Assembly (NCBI GenBank): GCA_902623005.1
Contig: CACNSC010000003.1
Span: 1 to 34,609 of the forward strand
Length of the DNA stretch: 34,609 nucleotides
Direction: 5' to 3'
Origin: an uncultured Coxiella sp.
GTDB lineage: Bacteria > Pseudomonadota > Gammaproteobacteria > Coxiellales > Coxiellaceae
This document shows, piece by piece, positions 16,628 to 27,475 of this stretch. Within the stretch, counting starts at the first letter, position 1. Each line of letters starts with the position of its first letter. A program made the position numbers and the translations under genes. The notes under the pieces are model-generated. The model was not told where the DNA came from and made no database searches. It saw only the letters and a program-made list of their open reading frames with translations.

Positions 16628-17967
16628 ATCTAATGGATTGTTTAAAAAAATCTATCTTTACCCTGCTGGTAAGTTTGATTTACTTAACGCCGGTACTAGC
16701 ATCCAATGGCAGTTTGCCAATAATTCAAACATGGACCACCACATCAGGTGTTCCCGTTTATTTTGTTAAACGCACACAATTGCCTATTTTAGATATTAAT
16801 CTTGTCTTTAATGCAGGTTCATCGCGTGATCCTATAAATATGGCGGGACTGAGTCAGTTATCAGCATCGTTACTGGGACAAGCGACAGCAACGCTGAATG
16901 CCGATCAGATTGCACGTACTTTTGGCGATCATGGCAGTGTGTTTGAAACTGAAGCAACTCGAGATTGGCTATCATTGCATTTACGAACTCTGATTGATCA
17001 CAGTGCTCTACAACCCTCTGTTGATTTATTTAATCAAGTAATTACTCAACCAGTCTTCACACCGTCTGACATATCGCGAAAAAAAGCTTATGCGCTGTCT
17101 GTATTGAGATACAACGCTCAGAAACCAACCAAGGTAGCAATACGGGAGTTTTTTCAAACGTTGTATGGATCTTCATCGTATGCACAGCCGGTAGAAGGTA
17201 CAATAAGCGGCATTAATACGATTACGAAACAAGCCATAGAAGACTTTTATCAACGCTACCTTGTATTGCATAACGCAAAGATTGTTTTGGTTGGCGACTT
17301 ATCTCTGGAACAGGCAAAATTAATATCCGAAGGGCTACTAAAAAATTTATCCAAAGGTAATGCTGCTGATCAACTATCAGAAAAACCAAGCCGCGATTCG
17401 CAAACTGTGCATACCGAGTTTCATTCTCAACAAGCTGCCGTTTTGATTGGCTATTCAGCTATTACGCGTAACTCACCGGATTACTATGCGCTACTGTTAG
17501 GTAATCATATCCTTGGTGGTATGCCATTAAGCTCGATCTTATTCGAAAAGGTGCGTAACCAGCATGGTCTAGCGTATTCCATTTCAAGTGTTTTGTACCC
17601 ATTGCAAAAACCGGGTCCTTGGTTTGTGATGTTCCAAACCAAATCATCACAAACTGCGCAAGCAATTGCTTTGGTCAAACAACAAATCGATCAGTTAGCC
17701 AACCAACCCATCAGTCAGAAACAGCTGCGAGCAGCGAAAAAAAATCTGATTGGCTCTTTTCCTATATCAATTGCTTCCAATCAGGACTTACTGGCCGTGG
17801 TTACGCGTATTGCTTTTTATGATAGGCCATTGGACTACATGGCACTGTTTGATCATCATATTAATCAAGTGAGTGCTCAAGATATTCAGCAGGCATTTAA
17901 ACGCTTGATTACCACTCAGCCCCGGGTAATCGTGACCGTTGGTCCTGATGTCAATCATGCCTCGTAA
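16624..17967 (+). CDS. M16 family peptidase-like protein, non-catalytic partner
   Basis: The 447-aa protein has a signal peptide (residues 1 to about 27, ending L-A-S) and two M16 domains. The position of the zinc motif reads G-L-S-Q-L-S-A-S-L-L, so H-x-x-E-H is absent and the protein cannot bind zinc in the usual way. It retains the C-domain motif R-N-Q-H-G-L-A-Y near 305-312, which in heterodimeric M16 enzymes supplies substrate-binding residues to the catalytic partner. The 4-nt overlap with the catalytic gene fits a heterodimer made in equal amounts. Confidence 0.88.
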   Translation: MNLMDCLKKSIFTLLVSLIYLTPVLASNGSLPIIQTWTTTSGVPVYFVKRTQLPILDINLVFNAGSSRDPINMAGLSQLSASLLGQATATLNADQIARTFGDHGSVFETEATRDWLSLHLRTLIDHSALQPSVDLFNQVITQPVFTPSDISRKKAYALSVLRYNAQKPTKVAIREFFQTLYGSSSYAQPVEGTISGINTITKQAIEDFYQRYLVLHNAKIVLVGDLSLEQAKLISEGLLKNLSKGNAADQLSEKPSRDSQTVHTEFHSQQAAVLIGYSAITRNSPDYYALLLGNHILGGMPLSSILFEKVRNQHGLAYSISSVLYPLQKPGPWFVMFQTKSSQTAQAIALVKQQIDQLANQPISQKQLRAAKKNLIGSFPISIASNQDLLAVVTRIAFYDRPLDYMALFDHHINQVSAQDIQQAFKRLITTQPRVIVTVGPDVNHAS

Positions 17968-18520
17968 TCTTGGAACATTACGCCTGATTGGCGGTGCTTG
18001 GCGTCGCCGTTTAATTACATTTGATGCATCACTGGGTGTTAGGCCAACGTCGGATCGCACTCGAGAGACACTGTTCAATTGGTTGCAATTAGACATTGTT
18101 GGCGCAAATTGTTTGGATGCGTTTGCAGGCAGCGGGGCACTCGGCTTTGAAGCGCTTTCTCGTGGTGCTGAGTCGGTAACATTTATTGATTCCAATCCGA
18201 AAATATTGACCAATATCGATAACAATGCAAAACAGTTATCTTGTCAAAACTATAAGACGCAATGTTTGGTATTGCCGGACTCTGTTGCCGCGATCGATGA
18301 TAGCCATTTTTCTATAGCTTTTATCGATCCGCCGTTTGGAAAAAATTTGTTGGTACCGACGATTCAATCTCTGTTAGAGCAGGGGGTTTTCTCGCCTGAT
18401 GTCAGTGTGTATTTTGAATCTGAAGTCCAATGTTCTCTGAAGCCGTTATTAAATCAATGGACTTTGGTAAAACACGCTAAAACTCAAGCACTGCAATACG
18501 GAATTCTGCAACCAAAGTAA
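17948..18520 (+). CDS. rsmD: 16S rRNA (guanine(966)-N2)-methyltransferase RsmD
   Basis: RsmD methylates G966 of 16S rRNA next to the RsmB target C967, so both methylases for that loop are in this window. The product (about 190 aa) begins with the typical L-R-L-I-G-G-x-W-R-R-R, followed by R-P-T-S-D-R-T-R-E-T-L-F-N-W-L, SAM-binding D-A-F-A-G-S-G-A-L-G, and catalytic D-P-P-F (residues about 127-130). The frame opens at TTG 17939; ATG 17948 or 17957 is more likely, and I list 17948. It overlaps the end of the M16 gene by 20 nt. No clear Shine-Dalgarno is seen, which suggests coupled translation. Confidence 0.94.
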   Translation: MSIMPRNLGTLRLIGGAWRRRLITFDASLGVRPTSDRTRETLFNWLQLDIVGANCLDAFAGSGALGFEALSRGAESVTFIDSNPKILTNIDNNAKQLSCQNYKTQCLVLPDSVAAIDDSHFSIAFIDPPFGKNLLVPTIQSLLEQGVFSPDVSVYFESEVQCSLKPLLNQWTLVKHAKTQALQYGILQPK

Positions 18521-18538
18521 TTTGTATATGAGGTAGAT

Positions 18539-19891
18539 ATGATGAAGGTAAAATCCGAAATACTTACTCTAGAAAATTTTATGGCTGGTCTCGAGCGTCG
18601 CAACCCGCATCAGCCTGAGTTCCAACAGGCAGTTTTTGAAGTAGCGTCCGTCCTTATTCCTTTTATCAATCAACATCCTCATTATCGAGATGAGCAAATT
18701 TTACAGCGCATAACTGAGCCTGATCGAGCCATCACATTTCGTATTAATTGGGAAGATGATAATGGTAACGTACGAGTTAATCGTGGTTACCGTGTGCAGC
18801 AAACCAATGCGATTGGGCCTTACAAGGGGGGTATACGATTTCACCCCACAGTTGACTTAAGTATTTTAAAGTTCCTGGCGTTTGAGCAAACGTTTAAAAA
18901 TAGCTTAACCGGATTACCCCTTGGTAGTGCAAAAGGTGGTTCTGATTTCAACCCAAAAGGAAAGTCCAATCGGGAAATTATGCGTTTTTGTCATGCCTTT
19001 ATTCGACACTTACACAGCTACATCGGAGAAAACCGTGACATACCGGCGGGTGATATAGGTGTCGGTACGCGTGAAATAGGTTATATGTATGGTCGCTTGA
19101 TGGAATTAACCAATCGATTTACCGGAACGTTGACCGGTAAAGGTTTGTCTTATGGCGGAAGTTTAATTCGAACTGAGGCGACAGGTTATGGCACCGTGTA
19201 TTTTGTTAATGCAATGCTGCAACACCATGGTGAGACAATAGATGGTAAGTCGATTGCAATTTCAGGTTCTGGTAATGTCGCATTGTATGCGGCTGAGAAG
19301 GCGATTGCTTTGGGTGCTAAGGTTATAACCGTCTCAGATTCACAGGGGTTTTTGTTAATTCCTGAAGGAATTACTCAAGAACAATTGGATTTGCTTAAGA
19401 TACACAAGTTTCAACACTATGGTCGACTTGAGGCATTCGCCGAAGAACACTCTTTGGCTTTTCACCAAAACCAGTCACCTTGGAGTGTACCCACAGATAT
19501 TGCTCTACCATGTGCGACACAAAATGAGCTCAATCAGGAGCATGCCCATCTATTGATTAGTAATGGTTGTATAGCAGTTGCTGAAGGCGCCAATATGCCA
19601 ACAACACCTGAGGCCGTTGCTCTATTACAGTCGGCTAAGGTACTTTATGCACCAGGCAAGGCCTCGAACGCTGGGGGTGTTGCTGTTTCTGGTTTAGAGA
19701 TGTCTCAAAATAGCATACGTCAGACTTGGACACGCGATGAGGTAGATACCCGTTTAAAGTCGATCATGCACCAGATTCATCAAAATTGTCTGGTTTACGG
19801 TAAGGGGCCAGAGATAGTTGATTACGTTAAAGGCGCGACGATTTATGGTTTCATAAAAGTTGCTGATGCCTTAATAGCCTTTGGCATCTAA
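18539..19891 (+). CDS. gdhA: NADP-type glutamate dehydrogenase
   Basis: GdhA converts 2-oxoglutarate and ammonia to glutamate in nitrogen assimilation. The 450-aa length and sequence match the hexameric NADP-type family: G-P-Y-K-G-G-I-R-F-H-P (94-103), catalytic Lys132 in G-S-A-K-G-G, Asp172 in P-A-G-D-I-G-V-G, and Rossmann motif G-S-G-N-V-A (243-248). GAGG lies just upstream of tandem ATG codons at 18539 and 18542. It is 18 nt after rsmD on the same strand and converges on gyrB with a 36-nt gap. Confidence 0.96.
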   Translation: MMKVKSEILTLENFMAGLERRNPHQPEFQQAVFEVASVLIPFINQHPHYRDEQILQRITEPDRAITFRINWEDDNGNVRVNRGYRVQQTNAIGPYKGGIRFHPTVDLSILKFLAFEQTFKNSLTGLPLGSAKGGSDFNPKGKSNREIMRFCHAFIRHLHSYIGENRDIPAGDIGVGTREIGYMYGRLMELTNRFTGTLTGKGLSYGGSLIRTEATGYGTVYFVNAMLQHHGETIDGKSIAISGSGNVALYAAEKAIALGAKVITVSDSQGFLLIPEGITQEQLDLLKIHKFQHYGRLEAFAEEHSLAFHQNQSPWSVPTDIALPCATQNELNQEHAHLLISNGCIAVAEGANMPTTPEAVALLQSAKVLYAPGKASNAGGVAVSGLEMSQNSIRQTWTRDEVDTRLKSIMHQIHQNCLVYGKGPEIVDYVKGATIYGFIKVADALIAFGI

Positions 19892-19927
19892 CTGTATGGA
19901 GTACGTTGACCTCATTTTGTGGCACCT

Positions 19928-22381
<2,454 letters not shown>

Positions 22382-22383
22382 CT

Positions 22384-22412
22384 ATTATAGCCTTTTTTGC
22401 GAGGTATTGCGA
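22384..22412 (-). promoter_or_regulatory. Candidate gyrB promoter
   Basis: On the minus strand a perfect -10 TATAAT (22384-22389) lies 17 bp from a poor -35 (TCGCAA, 22407-22412). The transcript would start near 22377, giving a leader of about 35 nt. The weak -35 lowers confidence. Confidence 0.4.
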
Positions 22413-22442
22413 GATTTTACTTTTTTTCTGTGTGGTTTTTCT

Positions 22443-22451
22443 TTATCCAGA
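22443..22451 (+). promoter_or_regulatory. DnaA-box-like site in the gyrB-recF gap
   Basis: TTATCCAGA matches TTATCCACA at 8 of 9 positions. It lies 57 bp from the perfect box at 22500-22508 in a T-rich intergenic region. Confidence 0.35.
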
Positions 22452-22499
22452 ATGTGTAATTTCTATGATCCCTTCGAATCTTGAGTTTTGTGATTTAGT

Positions 22500-22512
22500 T
22501 GTGGATAACTTG
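22500..22512 (-). promoter_or_regulatory. Perfect DnaA box, left arm of a 13-bp inverted repeat around recF
   Basis: The minus strand reads CAAGTTATCCACA; its last nine bases are the consensus DnaA box TTATCCACA. The same 13-mer occurs on the plus strand at 23661-23673, on the other side of recF. Confidence 0.55.
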
Positions 22513-22530
22513 TTAGTTTCCTGAGTCTTA

Positions 22531-23649
22531 TCATGTTACTACTAGCTTTTCAGTGTAACTGTCTGTATTCATCAGCTTGCCCTGTTTCACGTGAAACTGT
22601 GATACGCAGGCTGAGTTGTTTTGCAGTTTAAGTAGCTCGTCGGGATCTAGTGCTGTATAAAAGCATTGGCTTTTAAGCTCTGAGATTTGATTAACAATAC
22701 AAGACTGTTTTTTCTTATCAAGCTCAGCTTGAAGATCATCGACTAGAAAGATTGTGCTTTTACCAGTATTTTCTTTTTGTGCAATGGATTGTGCAATTTT
22801 AAGTGAATACGCAGCGAGTTTCATCTGGCCTTGTGAAAGGTACTCTTTGGCATTTTTATTATTGATGATCAATTGAAAGTCAGCTCTGTGTGGCCCTAGC
22901 TGTGTATATCCAAGTTCTAAGTCTTTAAATCTTCTTTCCTGCATCAGTGTTAATAACAGTTTGTTAGTGTCCCATCCTGGTGAGTATCTCATCTCCACCT
23001 GTGGATATTCTGTGCCTAAAACTTCACCTAGCAGTTTAATGAGTGTCGGTTTGACCAGATCGACATACTCCTGGCGTAATTGATGTATTTCTTCACAGAT
23101 AGGTATCAGCTGATGATCCCAGCTTTCAATGATATCCAGTTGCCGGTTTCGTAGTGCAGCATTACGCTGTTTGATCACTAAGTTGAATTGTTTCCAGGCA
23201 TGGATGAATGATTGTTTCATGTGAAACAATCCCCAATTGAGGTATTGTCTTCGACTACTGGGGCCTTCGGTGAAAAATTGATGGCAATGGGTGTCAATAA
23301 ATTGCATCGGCAATATCTGTGCAATTGTACTACTTTTTTCTGTTTGATTATCTAAGCGAATCTGTTGTTCATGATTGGTTGCGCGCTGAACCCCAATAGT
23401 CAGTAGTTTTGGTGCTGTTTTTACAGTAGTGCGCAGACAAAAAGCATCGTGATCATGGTGAATTAAATGTTGTGGCTTCGATGTTCTGAAAGATTTAAAG
23501 TGCGATAAATAATAGAGCGCTTCTAACAGGCTCGACTTTCCAGAGCCGTTAGTCCCAGAAATAATATTGATTAATGGTGTATTAAGAACAGCTGATTTGA
23601 TGTTACGAAAATTACTAACGTGCAGCGCTGTGATATTGGGGGTTTGCAT
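22531..23649 (-). CDS. recF: DNA replication and repair protein RecF
   Basis: RecF is an SMC-like ATPase that helps load RecA at gapped DNA with RecO and RecR. From the ATG at 23649 it has 372 aa, with an N-terminal Walker A G-T-N-G-S-G-K-S-S (32-40), the family segment N-W-G-L-F-H-M-K, signature L-S-Q-G-Q-M-K, and Walker B F-L-V-D-D-L near the C-terminus. A GTG at 23661 would add four residues but lies against the DnaA box, so I prefer 23649. The coding sequence contains two near-perfect ParB-binding sites at codons for F-H-V-K-Q and F-H-M-K-Q. Gene order dnaA-dnaN-recF-gyrB is conserved across many bacteria. Confidence 0.95.
   Translation of the reverse strand: MQTPNITALHVSNFRNIKSAVLNTPLINIISGTNGSGKSSLLEALYYLSHFKSFRTSKPQHLIHHDHDAFCLRTTVKTAPKLLTIGVQRATNHEQQIRLDNQTEKSSTIAQILPMQFIDTHCHQFFTEGPSSRRQYLNWGLFHMKQSFIHAWKQFNLVIKQRNAALRNRQLDIIESWDHQLIPICEEIHQLRQEYVDLVKPTLIKLLGEVLGTEYPQVEMRYSPGWDTNKLLLTLMQERRFKDLELGYTQLGPHRADFQLIINNKNAKEYLSQGQMKLAAYSLKIAQSIAQKENTGKSTIFLVDDLQAELDKKKQSCIVNQISELKSQCFYTALDPDELLKLQNNSACVSQFHVKQGKLMNTDSYTEKLVVT
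22583..22598. promoter_or_regulatory. parS: parS-like ParB-binding site A (inside recF)
   Basis: TGTTTCACGTGAAACT matches the bacterial parS palindrome TGTTTCACGTGAAACA at 15 of 16 positions; only the last base differs. It lies within recF near its 3' end. ParB spreads from such sites near the origin to segregate chromosomes. No parA or parB gene is in the window. Confidence 0.7.
23000..23008 (-). promoter_or_regulatory. DnaA-box-like site inside recF
   Basis: The plus strand reads TGTGGATAT, an 8/9 match to the reverse complement of TTATCCACA. It is within coding sequence and may be chance. Confidence 0.25.
23213..23228. promoter_or_regulatory. parS: parS-like ParB-binding site B (inside recF)
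   Basis: TGTTTCATGTGAAACA matches TGTTTCACGTGAAACA at 15 of 16 positions; the difference is in the central CACGTG. It is 630 bp from site A, in the same gene. Confidence 0.6.
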
Positions 23650-23660
23650 CGAATATTCCA

Positions 23661-23673
23661 CAAGTTATCCACA
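23661..23673 (+). promoter_or_regulatory. Perfect DnaA box, right arm of a 13-bp inverted repeat around recF
   Basis: CAAGTTATCCACA on the plus strand ends in the consensus DnaA box TTATCCACA (23665-23673). It lies in the dnaN-recF gap just upstream of the recF ATG and is the inverted copy of 22500-22512. Confidence 0.55.
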
Positions 23674-23712
23674 GGAACTTGAAAGAAAAGTAATATAACA
23701 CAACGGTATGTA

Positions 23713-24825
23713 CTAGATACGCATCGGCATGATAACAAATACACTGTCGTGATCACTATCAACTTCAGTAATTAACATACTTTGATCTTGATTGGCCAGC
23801 TTGAGTTCTATATTTTCAGTTTCCAAAATATTGAGATTTTCGATTAAGTAGCTGACATTAAAACCAATCGATAAAGGGTCTGATGAGTAATCAACAGACA
23901 GCTCTTGTTCAGCCGCTTCGTTATCAGGGTTATTGGATGAAACCTTAACACAGTGATTAGCAATGTCTAAGGTTATACCCTTAAAAGCATCGTTACACAT
24001 GATGGCGGCACGTGAAAGCATATTTTTAAAATCCAGGCGGTTTAGGGATAATTTCTTATCGTTTGCGACAGGAATTACGCGTTCGTACTCAGGAAACCTT
24101 CCCTCTATCAGTTTTGACTTGAAGTGAAAGCTTTCGGCTTTCACAGAGATGAAGTTTGGGCACAAGGTTACTTGAACTTCTTTAGCGCCTTGGTTAAGTA
24201 GTTTGATGAGTTCAATGACTGCTTTTCTTGGAATGATACATTGCAGACGGTGATCTGATGGACTGGCTAAAGAAACGATATTGGTTGCGAGTCGATGTCC
24301 ATCAGTAGCAACAGCACGGATACTGTCCGGGCTAAATTCCAATAGCATCCCATTTAAATAGTAGCGTACGTCTTGGTGTGCCATGGCAAAAACTGTTCTT
24401 TGCAGCAGCGTTTTAAGTTGGTCTTGTGCGATATTAATTGATAATTTTTTATTTGGTTGACTGACTGAAGGGAAGTCTTCGGCGGGCAAGGTGGAGAGTG
24501 TGAACCTGCATTTATCACCGTATTGCAAAAGAACTTTAGTTTTTTGTGGCTTCAGCGTAATAGTTGCATCAGACGGAAGTGACTTGCAAATATCAAAAAC
24601 TTTCTTGCCTGGAATAGTGAAAGCAATAGGATCAACATGCTGTGATTGAAGTTGAGCCACAGCAGTAATTTCAATACCGAGATCTGTGGCTGCAATAGCT
24701 ATCTTATTGTTTTCGACCTGGACTAAGATGTTGGATAAAATTGGAATCGTTTTATTATTCTCAACAACGCCAATGACTTGTTGTAAAGCAGCATGAAAAG
24801 CAGCTTGGTTAATTTCAATCGTCAT
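23713..24825 (-). CDS. dnaN: DNA polymerase III beta subunit (sliding clamp)
   Basis: DnaN forms the ring-shaped dimer that tethers polymerase III to DNA. The 370-aa product spans three clamp domains. Recognisable segments are the N-terminal N-N-K-T-I-P-I-L-S-N-I-L, F-A-M-A-H-Q-D-V-R-Y-Y-L-N-G-M (about 130-145), A-T-D-G-H-R-L-A, G-R-F-P-E-Y and the C-terminal V-I-M-P-M-R. Its length is close to E. coli DnaN (366). A strong Shine-Dalgarno (AGGTGAT) lies upstream of the ATG, in the 14-nt gap after the dnaA stop, so the two genes are surely cotranscribed. Confidence 0.98.
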   Translation of the reverse strand: MTIEINQAAFHAALQQVIGVVENNKTIPILSNILVQVENNKIAIAATDLGIEITAVAQLQSQHVDPIAFTIPGKKVFDICKSLPSDATITLKPQKTKVLLQYGDKCRFTLSTLPAEDFPSVSQPNKKLSINIAQDQLKTLLQRTVFAMAHQDVRYYLNGMLLEFSPDSIRAVATDGHRLATNIVSLASPSDHRLQCIIPRKAVIELIKLLNQGAKEVQVTLCPNFISVKAESFHFKSKLIEGRFPEYERVIPVANDKKLSLNRLDFKNMLSRAAIMCNDAFKGITLDIANHCVKVSSNNPDNEAAEQELSVDYSSDPLSIGFNVSYLIENLNILETENIELKLANQDQSMLITEVDSDHDSVFVIMPMRI

Positions 24826-24839
24826 GGTCTATCACCTCG

Positions 24840-26219
24840 TTAGCCAGATAAAATACGTAGAAAGTTTTGATGATCTTCTTGTATATCAATATTATCTTTT
24901 ATCAGTTCATCAATCTTTCGGCAAGCATGAAGGACGGTCGTATGGTCTCTTCCTCCAAAATGGTCACCGATTTCAGGTAAGCTGTGGCTGGTTAAAGCTT
25001 TGGCTAGTGCCATAGCCATTTGTCGTGGTCTCGCAATAGAGCGACTACGACGCTTGGATAACAAGTCGCTAACTTTTACCTTGTAGTAATCAGCAACCGT
25101 TTTTTGAATATTGTCGATTGTGATTAACTTTGCTTGTAATGAGAGTAGATCTTTGAGAGCCTCTCGAGCAAGTTGAGTGGTTATAGGGCTGCCTGTGAAT
25201 TGAGCATGCGCAACCACGCGCTTTAGAGCGCCTTCGAGCTCTCGAACATTAGATTGAATGTGTTTGGCAATGAAGAAGGCGACATCATTGGGAAGGTTAG
25301 CTTTAAACTGTTCGGCCTTGGTCATGAGGATAGCGACACGCGTTTCCAATTCGGGCGGTTCAACCGCAATGGTTAAACCCCAGCCAAATCGCGATTGTAA
25401 ACGCTCTTCCAGGCCATGTATTTCTTTTGGATAGCGGTCGCAGGTCAGTACAATTTGCTGATGATCGTCTAAGAGGGAATTAAACGTGTGAAAAAACTCC
25501 TCCTGAGAGCGCTCTTTGCCAGCGAAAAATTGAATATCATCAATCAATAGGCAATTTACAGTGCGGTAGTATTTTTTAAATTCATTCATGGCATTGCGCT
25601 GTAAAGCTTTAATCATGTCAGCAACAAATTTTTCAGAATGTAAATATAAAATTTTAGCATCAGGGTTTTGAGATAATATGTAGTGACCCATCGCGTGAGC
25701 AAGATGGGTTTTACCCAGTCCGACTCCACCATAGATAAAAAGCGGGTTGTAAGCTTGTCCTGGGTTTTCAGCAACTTGTTGTGCGGCGGCTCTCGCCAGT
25801 TGATTCGATTTACCCTCAACGAAATTATCAAAAATAAAAGCGGGGTTAAGGTGGCTAATGTGAGAAGGTTTTGCTGCTGCGGGAGTTGAGTTTTGTTTGA
25901 ACTTTGGTGGTGATGTATCGGTCGGCACAGCTGTTTTTGGTGAGCTAATCGAGCCAATCTGTAACTTTAGAGGTGGCACAGCGCTGCCATTATTTGTGCA
26001 GATTTCACTTAAAATGTTTTCTATCGCTGGAAGAAAATTTTCTTCTACCCAGCTAATGACAAAGCGATTGGGTGCATAAAGAACCAAGATTCCATCAATG
26101 ATATCGGCTTGAAGCGGTTTGATCCACTTGTTAAATGTTTTCTCATCACCGACCTGGTTTTCTAAGGACTCTAGACATGAACTCCATAGTGAGGAGGTCT
26201 CTATTGTAGCTATTGACAT
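24840..26219 (-). CDS. dnaA: Chromosomal replication initiator DnaA
   Basis: DnaA binds 9-mer boxes and opens the origin. From the ATG at 26219 it has 459 aa: domain I (about 8-80), a variable linker rich in Ser, Pro and Thr (about 85-125), the AAA+ domain with Walker A G-G-V-G-L-G-K-T (164-171) and Walker B L-L-I-D-D-I-Q-F, and domain IV with the DNA-binding signature [11 protein letters not shown]. The in-frame ATG at 26225 is also possible, but AAGGA stands 5 nt before 26219. Upstream is pyrB rather than rpmH/rnpA, which is unusual for gammaproteobacteria. Confidence 0.98.
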   Translation of the reverse strand: MSIATIETSSLWSSCLESLENQVGDEKTFNKWIKPLQADIIDGILVLYAPNRFVISWVEENFLPAIENILSEICTNNGSAVPPLKLQIGSISSPKTAVPTDTSPPKFKQNSTPAAAKPSHISHLNPAFIFDNFVEGKSNQLARAAAQQVAENPGQAYNPLFIYGGVGLGKTHLAHAMGHYILSQNPDAKILYLHSEKFVADMIKALQRNAMNEFKKYYRTVNCLLIDDIQFFAGKERSQEEFFHTFNSLLDDHQQIVLTCDRYPKEIHGLEERLQSRFGWGLTIAVEPPELETRVAILMTKAEQFKANLPNDVAFFIAKHIQSNVRELEGALKRVVAHAQFTGSPITTQLAREALKDLLSLQAKLITIDNIQKTVADYYKVKVSDLLSKRRSRSIARPRQMAMALAKALTSHSLPEIGDHFGGRDHTTVLHACRKIDELIKDNIDIQEDHQNFLRILSG

Positions 26220-26248
26220 GTCCATCCTTGAAAAAATTTAATCGTCAT

Positions 26249-26277
26249 TTTATACCCGTGTTGTTAAGTTATCCATG
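26249..26277 (-). promoter_or_regulatory. Possible dnaA promoter with DnaA-box-like element
   Basis: On the minus strand TATAAA (26249-26254) is a possible -10. The -35 position is poor but coincides with a 7/9 DnaA-box-like TTATCCATG on the plus strand (26269-26277), which shares ten bases (AAGTTATCCA) with the recF-flanking 13-mers. A DnaA site there would fit autoregulation, a known feature of dnaA promoters. Inference only. Confidence 0.3.
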
Positions 26278-26280
26278 TTA

Positions 26281-26297
26281 AAACGACGCAGTCGTTT
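26281..26297. terminator. Short perfect hairpin upstream of dnaA
   Basis: AAACGAC (26281-26287) and GTCGTTT (26291-26297) pair perfectly around GCA. On the minus strand the stem runs into TTTTAAC, so it could end read-through from pyrB or act in the dnaA leader. The rest of the 26226-26452 gap shows a GC-rich patch near 26323-26335 followed on the minus strand by a T7 run, but no second clear stem and no gene. Confidence 0.35.
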
Positions 26298-26452
26298 GGC
26301 GAGAGTTTAAGCAAAAAAAGTTGGCCCGCGGCGCTTGTTATTTAGATAGTGCAGCCATAAGAACGAGCAATTTTTTGGAAGAGCTTTTGTAAGAGTCTCA
26401 CAACCTGCAGAATTGTACTGAAGAAAGTTGAACGGGTCTAGTGAAAAGTCGA

Positions 26453-27391
26453 CTAGAAGTTGAGCAGCGCTTCAAGAATCGCCATTCGAATATAAATGCT
26501 ATTTTTTGCTTGTTGTAAAATAACTGACTGCAGCCCATCGGCAACCTCTGATTCAATCTCTATACCACGATTAATCGGACCTGGATGCATGACAATGGCA
26601 TTGGGTTTTGCTAATGCAAGTTTCTTTTGGGTAAGGGAGTAGTGCTTTGAATACGTATTTTGATTGATTTGTAAGGTAGAGTCTTCGAAGCGCTCTTTTT
26701 GAGCTCTTAAGCAGACAACAACATCGGCATCGTGAAGACCCTCTTCAGTAGAAGATTGCTTGACAATTTTAGGTGTAATGGATGAATCAAGGATTAATTC
26801 GGGTGGGGTAATATAGCAAATATTGGTGACGCCCATTGTAGCTAGGCCTGTCGTTAGGGATCGGGCAACTCTTGAATGAAAGGTGTCGCCTAAGATCGCT
26901 ACCTTAAGCTGACTAAAATCTGAAAAGTGTTGCTCGATGGTCATTATATCAGTGAGCGCTTGAGATGGGTGTTCATTAGTGCCGTCACCGGCATTCAACA
27001 CGCGAGTATCAGTATGTAGCTCTGAGGCGATAAACTCAGGTGTGTGATTAATTGGGTGTCGGATGATAAACAGCGAGCAGCCGAGAGTTTCTAAGTTCAC
27101 CAGAGTGTCTATCAATGATTCTCCTTTCAAGGTAGACAGGTTTGGAATGTCTGGCGTAATGGTTTTTACTTTAAGACGGTGGGCTGCAATCTCAAAGGCG
27201 TATTGTGTTCGAGTACTAGGCTCAAAAAAAAGACTGGTGATAATTTTTATATCATTGTCTTTGATGATGGGGGTCTGTCTCGAGCTTGCAAGCTCATTGG
27301 CTCGATTGATCAGACTTTGAATCTGGCTCTGATTAAGAGTGTCCATGCTGAGTAAATGATTGAGTTCAATAATGTTGTTTTTTTTAAGCAT
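26453..27391 (-). CDS. pyrB: Aspartate carbamoyltransferase catalytic subunit
   Basis: PyrB joins carbamoyl phosphate and aspartate in the first committed step of pyrimidine synthesis. The 312-aa protein has the carbamoyl phosphate loop E-P-S-T-R-T (57-62), Lys89 of the S-T-L-K-G-E loop, H-P-S-Q (141-144), and the C-terminal H-P-G-P-I-N-R-G-I-E-I that typifies the Pseudomonas-like class, which elsewhere pairs with an inactive PyrC homologue. Neither a pyrC-like gene nor pyrI or pyrR is adjacent. It follows ruvX by 80 nt on the same strand and has a candidate promoter in that gap. Confidence 0.95.
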   Translation of the reverse strand: MLKKNNIIELNHLLSMDTLNQSQIQSLINRANELASSRQTPIIKDNDIKIITSLFFEPSTRTQYAFEIAAHRLKVKTITPDIPNLSTLKGESLIDTLVNLETLGCSLFIIRHPINHTPEFIASELHTDTRVLNAGDGTNEHPSQALTDIMTIEQHFSDFSQLKVAILGDTFHSRVARSLTTGLATMGVTNICYITPPELILDSSITPKIVKQSSTEEGLHDADVVVCLRAQKERFEDSTLQINQNTYSKHYSLTQKKLALAKPNAIVMHPGPINRGIEIESEVADGLQSVILQQAKNSIYIRMAILEALLNF

Positions 27392-27447
27392 CTAGTCCCT
27401 GTGCTGATGAATAAACTGAAAGGTAGAGAAACAGGTAATCAGTGATA

Positions 27448-27475
27448 TTTTTACTGAGCTTGCAGCTGTCGTCAA
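27448..27475 (-). promoter_or_regulatory. Candidate pyrB promoter
   Basis: On the minus strand TTGACG (27470-27475, 5/6 to the -35 consensus) is followed 16 bp later by TAAAAA (27448-27453, 4/6). It overlaps the last codons of ruvX and would give a leader of about 50 nt. Confidence 0.35.

Noticed and set aside
17788-18225. A 145-codon open frame antisense to the M16 gene and rsmD
   Set aside because: It overlaps two well-supported genes on the other strand and has no recognisable features.
26226-26452. The dnaA upstream gap as the main origin
   Set aside because: It has only one 7/9 DnaA-box-like site and no long AT-rich unwinding region, far less than the cluster at 1-230. It is not excluded without skew data.
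27392-27471. A pyrimidine attenuator before pyrB
   Set aside because: I could not find a convincing terminator hairpin with a T-run or a leader peptide in this gap.
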